Below are positions 6,575 to 13,251 of a stretch of 21,109 nt of DNA, piece after piece. The stretch lies in the NCBI GenBank assembly GCA_938003985.1, contig CALKWZ010000019.1, positions 1 to 21,109 of the forward strand. Direction: 5' to 3'. The notes beneath the pieces were generated by a model. That model was not told where the DNA came from. It searched no databases and was given only the letters and a program-made list of their open reading frames with translations. A program made the position numbers and the translations under genes. Source of the stretch: an uncultured Verrucomicrobiota bacterium. GTDB lineage: Bacteria; Verrucomicrobiota; Kiritimatiellia; CAIQIC01; Lenti-01. Position 1 is the first letter of the stretch, and every line of letters starts with the position of its first letter.

Positions 6575-7645
6575 ATGAGGAATCGACCCGTCATGCGGCT
6601 TGCGCTGGCCGGCTGGCTGGCCGCCGCGGCCGTCGCCGCGGCGCGCGGCCTGCCCGTCTACCGCGAATACACGGTGCCGATTTCCTTCGCCGACGAGCCG
6701 GCCGCGGAATTCGCGGCGGCCGAAGTCGGCGCGCCGGATCTCGCCGCGCGCCGCGAGCTGCGCGACGCGCCGTCCCGGGAAGCCCTGCTGGGCAAGGAAA
6801 TGTTGCTGGACCTGAGCCTGCGCGCCGCCCCCGCGCGGGGCGATGCCGCGCCGGTGCCCGGCAAGCTGTCGCCGCCCGTCGCCGCCGAACGCCGGCGCGG
6901 CTCCAAAGACAAGGACGACCGCAATTGGCTGGCCGGCAGCCTGACCTTGCCGACGCTGGGCCAGACGGCCAGCAACGCGGCCGCGTCGGTCATCGCGCCC
7001 GACGCCAAGGAATCCGCCCGCGGCTGGCTGGCGGACGAAGTGGCGAAGGCGTCCGGCCTGCCGGAAACGCCCCAGGAACAATGGCGACAGGAACTCCAGG
7101 GGCCCGATCCCTATGCGCGCGACGCGGCTTCGGCCGCGGGCGACGGCAGATCCGGGATGTCCGATCCCGCGTTGCCGTCGGAATCCGCCGTCAAACGAAA
7201 CCTCCAGGCGCGGACCGCGGTGGCGGCGCCGGACTCCGGCCGCGCCGCCGTATCCTGGCCGGCCCGCACCGATCTGGGCGGGAGCGGATTGCCGCGGGAG
7301 TCCGCTTCCGCGGCCGGCGGCATGAACCAGACGCGGCAACTCATCGCCGAATACGGCGGCGGGGCCCGGCCCGATTTTGCCGCGTTGCGCAACGCGCTGG
7401 TGCAGGGCAAGCCGATCGCGTCCGGCGGGGATTATTCCGCGGTATCGGCCGGCGGCTTCGGCACGGCCACTTTCGGCGCAACCCCGTCGTCCCAAGGCTC
7501 GTCCTGGCAGGGCGGCTGGCGGGGCGCCGGGGTCGGTGCCGTCTTGGCTCCGCGTGCCGAACCCCTTCCCGCGCCGGTCGTTCCGGCATCCGCCGCGCCG
7601 CGGCCCGCCGCGGCCAGCGGCGGCTACAAGCCGGCCTGGTATTGA
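6575..7645 (+). CDS. Secreted low-complexity protein of unknown function
   Basis: A 356-residue protein whose N-terminus is a classical signal peptide (MRNRPVMRLALAGWLAAAAV, cleavage probably near AAARG, residues 21-25). The mature part is rich in Ala, Gly, Ser, Pro and Arg, has little hydrophobic core and looks largely disordered. Recognisable stretches are a charged basic patch (RRGSKDKDDRNW), a possible helical part (ARGWLADEVAKASG...PQEQWRQELQG) and a Gly/Ser-rich C-terminal third ending GGYKPAWY. I recognise no domain or catalytic motif. Start 6575 was chosen over an in-frame ATG at 6554 because the latter lies inside the predicted promoter (6538-6566). A further in-frame ATG at 6593 is possible. 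It is divergent from the SurA-like chaperone gene, which would suit an exported client, but that is speculation. Confidence 0.65.
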   Translation: MRNRPVMRLALAGWLAAAAVAAARGLPVYREYTVPISFADEPAAEFAAAEVGAPDLAARRELRDAPSREALLGKEMLLDLSLRAAPARGDAAPVPGKLSPPVAAERRRGSKDKDDRNWLAGSLTLPTLGQTASNAAASVIAPDAKESARGWLADEVAKASGLPETPQEQWRQELQGPDPYARDAASAAGDGRSGMSDPALPSESAVKRNLQARTAVAAPDSGRAAVSWPARTDLGGSGLPRESASAAGGMNQTRQLIAEYGGGARPDFAALRNALVQGKPIASGGDYSAVSAGGFGTATFGATPSSQGSSWQGGWRGAGVGAVLAPRAEPLPAPVVPASAAPRPAAASGGYKPAWY

Positions 7646-7679
7646 ACCCTCCGCCGGCTCCGTTCGGCCTGAACATGGT

Positions 7680-7699
7680 CGAAATCGGCCGAAATCGCC
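7680..7699. repeat. Two 10-bp direct repeats ahead of the ispD-like gene
   Basis: CGAAATCGGC is followed immediately by CGAAATCGCC, two near-identical 10-bp units about one helical turn apart. They lie in the 167-bp gap between the secreted-protein gene and the ispD-like gene, 20 bp upstream of a possible -35 (TTGACG, 7720-7725). This could be a regulator-binding site; the sequence alone does not prove it. Confidence 0.3.
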
Positions 7700-7719
7700 G
7701 TTTCCCGGTGCCCGCGGGC

Positions 7720-7748
7720 TTGACGGACCCCGTTTTTCCGAACAAACT
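7720..7748 (+). promoter_or_regulatory. Possible promoter of the ispD-like gene
   Basis: TTGACG (7720-7725) and CAAACT (7743-7748) are 17 bp apart. The -35 is good and the -10 is weak. This would give a leader of roughly 58 nt carrying the Shine-Dalgarno AAGGA at 7801-7805, 7 nt before ATG 7813. Confidence 0.35.
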
Positions 7749-7812
7749 TACAAACGTGGAGCCCGAGACGTGCCCGACCGCGTGCGCCCGGAACTTCCCG
7801 AAGGAACGACAC

Positions 7813-8496
7813 ATGAAGCAAGCGATTTGGGGTTTGGTGATGGCGACGGGGAAGGCCGAGCAACTCTCGTCGGAGATCGAGACGGCCTTTCTCTATCTGA
7901 ACGACCGCCCCGTGCTGGCCTATTCCCTCGAGGCCTTCAACCAGTGTCCGGACGTCGACGGCATCGTGGTGGTGGTCAGCCGCGAACGCGCCGAGAGCGT
8001 GCTGGGCATGGTCCAGATGTTCGGCTTTTCGAAAGTCCGCAAGATCGTCGTCGGCGGCGCCCGGCGCGCCGCGTCGATGGCGGCCGGGCTGGAATACGTG
8101 GACGAAGAGGTCGAGTGGGTCTGCGTGCACGACGCGTCGCGGCCCATGGTGAAGCCCGACCTGATTTCCGAAACGGCCAAGTGCGCCCGCCGCCACGGGT
8201 CCGGCGTCGCCGCCATCGAGATTCCCGACGCCGTCGTCTCCGCGAAGAAGGGCGTGCTCGACCAGCGCCTGGACGCGGACGGCCGCCTGTGGGCGGCGAT
8301 TTCCCCGCAGACGTGGCCGCGCGCCGCGCTGGCCAAGGCCTATCCCGCCGCCGCCAAGAACCGCAAGAACTACGAGGACGATCTCGAGGCCATGCTCGCG
8401 GCGAAACTCGTTCCGCGGCTGGTGCCTACCGCGGCGCCGTCGCTGCGCATCCGTTCGGCCGACGATCTCGCGCCCGTGCTGGCCTTGATGAAATGA
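7813..8496 (+). CDS. IspD-family cytidylyltransferase-like protein with altered active site
   Basis: A 227-residue protein with a clear Shine-Dalgarno (AAGGA, spacing 7). The overall pattern is that of IspD, which joins CTP to methylerythritol 4-phosphate in isoprenoid synthesis: N-terminal Rossmann-like strand, RPVLAYSLEAF, VVVVSRERAESV, VGGARRAASMAAGLEYV, VHDASRPMV, LWAAISPQTW and SADDLAPVLALM. However, the nucleotide-binding loop reads VMATGKAEQLSSEIETAFL instead of the usual AAG-x-G-x-R-M...PKQ. By my alignment to E. coli IspD, Arg20, Lys27 and Arg157 are replaced, Lys213 is Arg and the TDEA segment reads EDDL. It may be a diverged enzyme with another substrate, or a non-catalytic homologue. 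No ispF is adjacent. The frame is intact and codon use is normal, so it is not an obvious pseudogene. Confidence 0.72.
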   Translation: MKQAIWGLVMATGKAEQLSSEIETAFLYLNDRPVLAYSLEAFNQCPDVDGIVVVVSRERAESVLGMVQMFGFSKVRKIVVGGARRAASMAAGLEYVDEEVEWVCVHDASRPMVKPDLISETAKCARRHGSGVAAIEIPDAVVSAKKGVLDQRLDADGRLWAAISPQTWPRAALAKAYPAAAKNRKNYEDDLEAMLAAKLVPRLVPTAAPSLRIRSADDLAPVLALMK

Positions 8497-8540
8497 TCCG
8501 CGCGCGCGCCGCGCGCCCCGCAAAAAAACGCCGAATAGTA

Positions 8541-8569
8541 TTGCATTTCCGCGCGGTCTGCGGCATAAA
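8541..8569 (+). promoter_or_regulatory. Possible promoter of the HU gene
   Basis: TTGCAT (8541-8546) and CATAAA (8564-8569) lie 17 bp apart in a locally AT-richer stretch. The predicted transcript would start near 8576, leaving a leader of about 65 nt that carries the strong AAGGAG site at 8627-8632. Match to consensus is moderate. Confidence 0.4.
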
Positions 8570-8640
8570 CGCGCACCAGATTGGGAACGGAAATCGGAAA
8601 CCCATCTCGAAAAGAAACAGAAGAACAAGGAGTACTGGTT

Positions 8641-8928
8641 ATGGCGAAGGCGATGACGAAGAGTCAGATTGTGGCCGCGGTGGCGGAAAAGGCCGAGATC
8701 TCGAAGAAGCAGGCCGGCGTTGCGTTGGAAGCCCTGTCCGCGCTCGCGTACAAGAACGCCAAGAACGGCTTCACCGTCCCCGGTTTGGGCAAGCTCGTCC
8801 TGGTCAACCGCAAGGCCCGCATCGGCCGCAATCCCGCGACCGGCGAGACGATCCAGATCAAGGCCAAGAAGGTCGTGAAGTTCCGCGTGGCCAAGGCCGC
8901 GAAGGACGCGATCCTCGGCGCCAAGTAA
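8641..8928 (+). CDS. hup: HU-family DNA-binding protein
   Basis: A 95-residue basic protein of the HU/IHF family, a dimeric nucleoid protein that bends DNA. The N-terminal helices read MTKSQIVAAVAEKAEISKKQAGVALEAL. The conserved middle is FTVPGLGKLVLVNRKAR. The DNA-intercalating beta-arm carries the signature RIGRNPATGETIQI, with Pro65. The basic C-terminal helix (FRVAKAAKDAIL) completes the fold. Length is typical. ATG 8641 was chosen over an in-frame ATG at 8581 because AAGGAG (8627-8632) lies 8 nt ahead and homology starts here. It is a single-gene unit closed by a strong terminator at 8949-8977, and the strong ribosome-binding site and terminator suit a highly expressed protein. The family's common gene symbols (hupA, hupB) cannot be told apart here. 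Confidence 0.95.
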   Translation: MAKAMTKSQIVAAVAEKAEISKKQAGVALEALSALAYKNAKNGFTVPGLGKLVLVNRKARIGRNPATGETIQIKAKKVVKFRVAKAAKDAILGAK

Positions 8929-8948
8929 TTCATCCCCGGATGAACCCG

Positions 8949-8977
8949 ACCGCGGCCGCAAGGCCGCGGTTTTTTTT
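8949..8977 (+). terminator. Intrinsic terminator of the HU gene
   Basis: A 9-bp perfect GC-rich stem (8949-8957 with 8962-8970) closes a GCAA tetraloop (GNRA type) and runs straight into eight T residues (8970-8977), 20 nt after the HU stop codon. This is a textbook rho-independent terminator. Confidence 0.93.
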
Positions 8978-8986
8978 GTGTCCCGC

Positions 8987-9017
8987 CGCGCCGCGCGAAA
9001 AACTTTCGCGCGGCGCG
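8987..9017. repeat. Perfect 14-bp inverted repeat upstream of tsaB
   Basis: Left arm 8987-9000 (CGCGCCGCGCGAAA) is the exact reverse complement of right arm 9004-9017, with a 3-nt loop (AAC). No T-run follows on either strand, so it does not look like an intrinsic terminator. It lies between the HU terminator and the tsaB start (9040) and overlaps the region where a -35 element for tsaB would sit. Confidence 0.75.
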
Positions 9018-9039
9018 CAAAACCGCTAGGGTGCCGCGC

Positions 9040-9672
9040 ATGAAGATCATGGCCCTGGAATTTTCGACGGAGCGCGGCAGCCTGGCGCTGCTCGCGGACG
9101 GCGCGGTCGTCGCGGCCGCCGCGGTGGACGCCGGCGCGCGCCGCAGCCAGGAACTGTTCCCCGCCGCGGCGGACCTGCTCGCCGGCGCGGACTGGACGTT
9201 CGCCGATCTCGGCGCGTTCGCCGTGGGCCGCGGTCCCGGTTCGTATACCGGCCTGCGCGTCAGCCTCACCGCCGCCCACGGCTGGGCGCTGCCGGACGCC
9301 AAACCCGTGTGGACGGTCGCCAGCGGCGCGGCGCTGGCCGCGGAACTTTTCGCGGAACGGCCGGAACTCGCGGACGTCGTCGCGTGGGGCGACGCGCGGC
9401 GCGGCACGATCTGGGCCGGGCGGTTCGCGCGCGACGCGCAGCGCCGCGTGCGCCAAACGGGCGATTGGCAACTGCTGCCGGCGGATGCGCGCGGCCACGC
9501 ATGGCCGGACGCGCACTGGATCGCGCCGGACCGCGCGCCCCGGGCGGAGTGGGTGGGGAAACTGTTCTTCGCGGGCGGCGCCGGCGAGGAACGCCAGCCG
9601 ATCTATTTGCATCCCGCCGTCGTCGCCGCGCCGCGCTTCGACGCCGCCGGCCGCCCGCTGGCGTCCGGCTGA
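9040..9672 (+). CDS. tsaB: tRNA t6A biosynthesis protein TsaB
   Basis: A 210-residue ASKHA-fold protein of the TsaB (YeaZ) family, the scaffold that binds TsaD and TsaE in the tRNA threonylcarbamoyladenosine complex. Seen: N-terminal strand and loop IMALEFSTERGSLALL, and the family signature GRGPGSYTGLRVSL (63-76) followed by AHGWAL. The C-terminus has ERQPIYLHP, matching the 'PxYLR'-type end of TsaB. ATG 9040 was chosen over GTG 9031 because TsaB homology begins at KIMALEFST. TAGGGT (9027-9032) ends 7 nt before it and could be a -10 element giving a leaderless mRNA, though the AGGG within it could instead act as a weak Shine-Dalgarno. tsaE is 5 kb upstream on the same strand, and the gene follows the independently terminated HU gene. 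Confidence 0.92.
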   Translation: MKIMALEFSTERGSLALLADGAVVAAAAVDAGARRSQELFPAAADLLAGADWTFADLGAFAVGRGPGSYTGLRVSLTAAHGWALPDAKPVWTVASGAALAAELFAERPELADVVAWGDARRGTIWAGRFARDAQRRVRQTGDWQLLPADARGHAWPDAHWIAPDRAPRAEWVGKLFFAGGAGEERQPIYLHPAVVAAPRFDAAGRPLASG

Positions 9673-9717
9673 AGCGCTCGCGCGGCGCCGTTCGGCGAAA
9701 AGGAAAGAATCGCGTCC

Positions 9718-10428
9718 ATGGAGATGAGCCGAGCAAGCGTCGGGCGGTGGCTGGCGGTGGGTCTATGGGCGTCCGCGGCGTGGGCGCAGCCGGCGCCGGA
9801 ACCCGTCGTGGTGACGGTGCTGGGCACGAACTACGTGGCCCGGGAACTGGGAATCGAAAACGGGGCGGACGAGCGGCGCCGCGCGCTGGCGGTTGGGGTG
9901 CAGATCCAGCGCGGCATTTTCGACGCCTACGGGATGCGGGCGGAATTCGAAGTCGGCGAAGCGGAACTCAAGGAGTACTGCCGGCAGCTGATTCCCACGG
10001 GCGCAGAACTGGGGTCGACCATCGACACGTCCAATTGGTTCGAAAAAACCTGGGCGGAGTGGCAAGAGGGCGGAACGCGCTCCGACGAACGGGCCATGGC
10101 CGCGAGCGATATCCACTTGTGGAAAATCAGCCAGAGCCTTTTCGAGCGCTACGGCGGGCGCGTGTACGGAGTGCCGATGTGCCCTCCGCTCGCCCTCGAG
10201 GCGAACTGGGCCTATCTGGCGGAGCGCGAGGCGGCGGGGGATTTCGCGATCCCCGATGCGGAGTTGCGGGCGGAATATTGGAAACGGCTCCGGGAACTGA
10301 AACCTCCGGAAGCAACGGAAATCGATGGGCCGGCGACGTTCGCCCGGTCCCCCGGCGAATACATGAAGCAGCAGGTGCTGGAATTCGGCCGCCGGCGGGG
10401 CCGGGTCCCGCCCGCGCCGCCGCCCTGA
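9718..10428 (+). CDS. Secreted protein of unknown function
   Basis: A 236-residue protein with a signal peptide (MEMSRASVGRWLAVGLWASA, cleavage probably after AWA near residue 23). The mature protein opens with VVVTVLGTNYVARELGIENG and continues with charged helices, an unusual SNWFEKTWAEWQEG segment, VYGVPMCPPLALEANWAYLAEREAAGDFAI and a proline-rich tail. The pattern of an N-terminal short strand followed by helices and 'FAIPDAELRAEYWKRL' faintly recalls the helical half of SurA-type chaperones, but I cannot assign it. AAGAAT (9705-9710), 7 nt before ATG 9718, may be a -10 element. AAGGAAAG (about 9700-9707) is too distant to be an ideal Shine-Dalgarno. It lies 45 nt downstream of tsaB and converges with the AsmA-like gene. 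Confidence 0.7.
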   Translation: MEMSRASVGRWLAVGLWASAAWAQPAPEPVVVTVLGTNYVARELGIENGADERRRALAVGVQIQRGIFDAYGMRAEFEVGEAELKEYCRQLIPTGAELGSTIDTSNWFEKTWAEWQEGGTRSDERAMAASDIHLWKISQSLFERYGGRVYGVPMCPPLALEANWAYLAEREAAGDFAIPDAELRAEYWKRLRELKPPEATEIDGPATFARSPGEYMKQQVLEFGRRRGRVPPAPPP

Positions 10429-10449
10429 GCCGGGCGATCCGGGCGCGGA

Positions 10450-12984
10450 TCAAGGCGCGGCGGGCGCCGCCGGCTTCGGGTCTTTGTCCTCGCCGGAGAA
10501 CAATTCGGCGGGGTTGAGGTTGAGCGGACGCCAACGGGGGTCTTCGAAGGTGCCGGTCAGGCGCAATTCCAGCAGGCGGGTGACGGGCAAGGTGGCCAGG
10601 CGCACGAGCGCGGCGACGGGGCCGCTGCGCAGGAGCTGGACCTCGACGCGGAAATCGAGATCGCCGCCGAAAGAGTAGTGGCCGGCGCCCTTCGCGCTGA
10701 ACAGTGTGCCCTGCAACTGGACGTTGCGGGAGTGGACCCGGCTGTTGCGGATCGTGAAGTCGCCGCCGGCGTCGGTTTGGGCGAACAGCGTGAAGTCGGG
10801 CAACACCTTGGAGAGGATGGCGGAGAGGCCGCTGAACAGCTTGGTCTGGAACAGCAGGCCTTCGCGCACGTCCACGTGGCCCGCGCCGGTGACGGTCGGG
10901 CCGGTGCCTGCGCCGATATAGCCGCCGAGGCGGGCCTCGCCGTCCACGAGGCCGCGCAAATCGCCGACGGGCTTGCCGATGGAGGCGCTCAGCAGGTTGG
11001 ACAGGTTGGCGCCGCGGGCCGCCACGTCGACTTCGTAGCGCCAGGTCGCGTCGTTGCCGACGGGATAGAGGACGCCTTGGCCGGCGAACTGGCCGCCGTA
11101 GGCCGTCGCGACGGCGTTGGTGAAGCGGAAGCGCAGGCCGCGCACGGCCAGATCGAATTCGGCGGCGTCGGCTTCCCAGCGGGAATAGCCGAAGCGCCGG
11201 GCGTCGACGCGCGCGTCCAGGCGGTTCAGCGAGAAGTTGCAGTAGTCGAGCACGCCGTCGACGCGGGCGTGGACCGGTCCGTTGAGCTGGAAGGGTTCCA
11301 GGAACCGGACCGCCGCGGGACCGATCATCTGCGCGACCGCGCGGGGATCGGCGGTGCTTTCGACCTGCTCCAGCCGCAGGGTCTGGTTGGAAAACGCCAG
11401 ATGGACGTCGCCGCGGGCGACGCCCTCGGGCCGGACGAGCGTGGTGTCGCGCAGGTGCAGGACTTCGTTCGTGACGTCGAGCCGGCCCTGCACGAACTGG
11501 ATGGCCACGCCGTTGATCGCGACGTTGGTGGCCTGCACGGGGCCGAAACAGTAGATGGCCGGATCGCCGACCGTGCCGCCCACCGTCACCTCGCCCTGGA
11601 TGGGTTCGCGGATGCCGAACCATTCGACGACGTTGCGGATGTTCGGGGTCATGACGGGCTTCAGCAGGTGCGGGTCGAGCGCGCCGGCGGCGTGCGCCTC
11701 GAAGCGCTTGCGGTCGAGCAGGAAGAACGCGTCCTGGATTTTCAGGCGGCTGGCCAGGGGGCCCGTATCCAGTTGGAGCGCGGCCTGGTCGAGGCGCACT
11801 TCGTTGCCGGCGCGCCGGAAGGAAGCCTCCAACCGTTCGACGGGCACGCCGCGGAGAACCGCGCGGGAGAATTCGAGGCGGCCCGAAAACCGCTCGGTCC
11901 ATTCGGCCACGGGGGCGGGGCCCACCTGCAGTTCGAGGCGCAGCGGAAAGTCGTAATTGGTGGTGGCCGCCGCCGCGGCGGATTGGATGCGGTCCGGCAG
12001 CAGTTCGAGGAACGTCGCGGGCGAAAGCGTGTTGACCAGATGGGCGGAGGCGGTCCGGTTGGTCAGGTCGAACCAGCCGGACAGGCCCAGCACGCCGCCG
12101 GCCCGGTGGATTTGCAGATCCGGCAACTGGACCTGCTGGTTGTTCAAGGCGACTTCCAGCTCGAAGCGGTCGAAATCCACGCCGCGCACTTGGCCGCCGC
12201 CGGCGGCGCTCAGGCGGAAGGCCGCCGCGTGGGCTTCCGGGCGGTCGGGCCGAAGGGCGAACGTGAAATCGGCGGAGGGCGGCTCGCGGAACGAGATCAG
12301 GTTGGCCTGCTCGACGGCCCGCAGGGCCCAATCGGGCGCGCGTTCGATGGCGTCCATGGCCGCGGCCAGCGGATTGCCGGCGGGCGCCTGGGGTTGCGCC
12401 GCCGGATAGAACGCGCCGCGGCCGCGGAAATGGATGCCGAGGAAATCGGCCGAGAATTCGCGCAGGAGCACTTCGCGCGCGTCGGCGGAAAACCGCATGC
12501 GGATCCGCTCGACGGCGATTTCCCGCGAGCCTTCGCGCGCGCCGATGCGGTTGCGGCCCAGACGGGCGCGCAAGGCGCCGTCTTCGATGGACAGGACCGG
12601 CACCACTTCGCGCCGGCGCAGCAGGGCGATGGGATTGACGGCCACGGTGAGTTCCGCCGCTTCCAGGAAGGGCTCGGGGGCGTCCGCGGTCAGGAAGGCG
12701 CGGACCCGGCGGGCCACCAGGCCCCGATCGACTTCCAACGCCAACCGCTCGATCTGCAGGTGGTAGCCGTACTGCGCCATGCGGTCGAGAAACCGGTCCG
12801 TGCAGTAGGCCGGCAGGCCCACGAGATGGAGATAGGCGAACAGGATTCCGGCCAGCAACAGCAGCGTGAAGAAGATGCGCAGGATCCAGTGGGACGAATG
12901 GCGGATCGCCACCAGCAGGAACGCGGCGAACCGCCGGCCCCAGGGACGGCATTTCGCGGGCGCGGATTCCGGGGAAGGAGTCAC
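10450..12984 (-). CDS. Large AsmA-like (DUF3971/TamB-type) envelope protein
   Basis: An 844-residue protein from GTG 12984. One N-terminal membrane helix (about residues 33-56, beginning WILRIFFTLLLLAGILFAYL) precedes a long, repetitive, beta-rich extracytoplasmic region built of alternating short strands. The C-terminal part (GQGVLYPVGN...LSNLLSASIGKPVGDLRGLVDGEARLGG...GAGHVDVREGLLFQTKLFSGLSAILSKVLPDF...LTGTFEDPRWRPLNLNPAEL) matches the AsmA-like C-terminal domain pattern. Such proteins are bridge- or groove-shaped and linked to lipid or outer-membrane transport and assembly; the exact role here is unknown. The frame continues upstream to ATG 13086, but those 34 residues look non-coding and overlap a plus-strand promoter. 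TACTCT (12992-12997) ends 7 nt before the GTG. It is divergent from the polysaccharide cassette, consistent with an envelope role. Confidence 0.78.
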   Translation of the reverse strand: MTPSPESAPAKCRPWGRRFAAFLLVAIRHSSHWILRIFFTLLLLAGILFAYLHLVGLPAYCTDRFLDRMAQYGYHLQIERLALEVDRGLVARRVRAFLTADAPEPFLEAAELTVAVNPIALLRRREVVPVLSIEDGALRARLGRNRIGAREGSREIAVERIRMRFSADAREVLLREFSADFLGIHFRGRGAFYPAAQPQAPAGNPLAAAMDAIERAPDWALRAVEQANLISFREPPSADFTFALRPDRPEAHAAAFRLSAAGGGQVRGVDFDRFELEVALNNQQVQLPDLQIHRAGGVLGLSGWFDLTNRTASAHLVNTLSPATFLELLPDRIQSAAAAATTNYDFPLRLELQVGPAPVAEWTERFSGRLEFSRAVLRGVPVERLEASFRRAGNEVRLDQAALQLDTGPLASRLKIQDAFFLLDRKRFEAHAAGALDPHLLKPVMTPNIRNVVEWFGIREPIQGEVTVGGTVGDPAIYCFGPVQATNVAINGVAIQFVQGRLDVTNEVLHLRDTTLVRPEGVARGDVHLAFSNQTLRLEQVESTADPRAVAQMIGPAAVRFLEPFQLNGPVHARVDGVLDYCNFSLNRLDARVDARRFGYSRWEADAAEFDLAVRGLRFRFTNAVATAYGGQFAGQGVLYPVGNDATWRYEVDVAARGANLSNLLSASIGKPVGDLRGLVDGEARLGGYIGAGTGPTVTGAGHVDVREGLLFQTKLFSGLSAILSKVLPDFTLFAQTDAGGDFTIRNSRVHSRNVQLQGTLFSAKGAGHYSFGGDLDFRVEVQLLRSGPVAALVRLATLPVTRLLELRLTGTFEDPRWRPLNLNPAELFSGEDKDPKPAAPAAP

Positions 12985-12991
12985 GCCGGGC

Positions 12992-12997
12992 AGAGTA
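12992..12997 (-). promoter_or_regulatory. Possible -10 element of the AsmA-like gene
   Basis: TACTCT on the minus strand ends 7 nt before GTG 12984, the same geometry as at several other genes here. No convincing -35 is visible (TTTTCG at 13015-13020 is the best candidate). Confidence 0.3.
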
Positions 12998-13048
12998 GCG
13001 CGTCCGTCGGCCGGCGAAAAGCCGGAAGAATCGCGCCGGGGGCGTTTC

Positions 13049-13077
13049 TTGACTTTCGCCGGCGAGTTTCGGATGCT
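13049..13077 (+). promoter_or_regulatory. Possible promoter of the polysaccharide cassette
   Basis: TTGACT (13049-13054, five of six consensus bases) and GATGCT (13072-13077) are 17 bp apart. The predicted transcript starts near 13084, next to ATG 13085, which opens a 34-codon reading frame (13085-13189). The glycosyltransferase gene starts further on. The divergent region 12985-13251 holds no other feature I can support. Confidence 0.4.
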
Positions 13078-13084
13078 TCGCCCC

Positions 13085-13189
13085 ATGCCTCGACCCGGCC
13101 GGGCGTCGCGGAGCGGCGCGGCGGGCGGGGCGTTCTACGAATCCATATGGATGTTTCTGCCGAACGGGGCCGATTGGCCGAGATTTTGA
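13085..13189 (+). CDS. Possible small leader ORF
   Basis: A 34-codon frame starting at ATG 13085, exactly 7 nt after the possible -10 at 13072-13077, so it would be translated from a leaderless mRNA. Its third codon positions are GC-rich, more so than the glycosyltransferase frame over the same stretch. The peptide is basic at first and ends ESIWMFLPNGADWPRF. It may be a leader peptide, part of the true 5' end of the next gene if an indel is present, or chance. Confidence 0.22.
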   Translation: MPRPGRASRSGAAGGAFYESIWMFLPNGADWPRF

Positions 13190-13251
13190 AACGCGGCGGG
13201 CCGGCGCTTGCCGGTGCCGGGCGTGGACGATCTCGTGCCGGCGCCGAGCGC

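Noticed and set aside
4561..6594. A 677-codon fusion protein ending in PdxA
   Set aside because: The part upstream of 5550 is an out-of-frame reading of the SurA-like gene, which has its own signal peptide and motifs. PdxA homology begins at GTG 5550.
8987..9017. Second terminator for HU or a minus-strand terminator
   Set aside because: No T-run follows the stem on either strand, and a complete terminator already sits at 8949-8977.
10127..12952. 941-codon minus-strand frame overlapping the AsmA-like gene
   Set aside because: Its product is extremely Arg/Pro-rich, as expected of an out-of-frame reading of GC-rich DNA. The frame ending at 10450 has the membrane helix and AsmA-like pattern.
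10678..13146. N-terminal extension of the GT4 gene, making a 1304-codon protein
   Set aside because: This part is antisense to the AsmA-like gene and resembles nothing. Only the 3' third of the open frame carries glycosyltransferase motifs.
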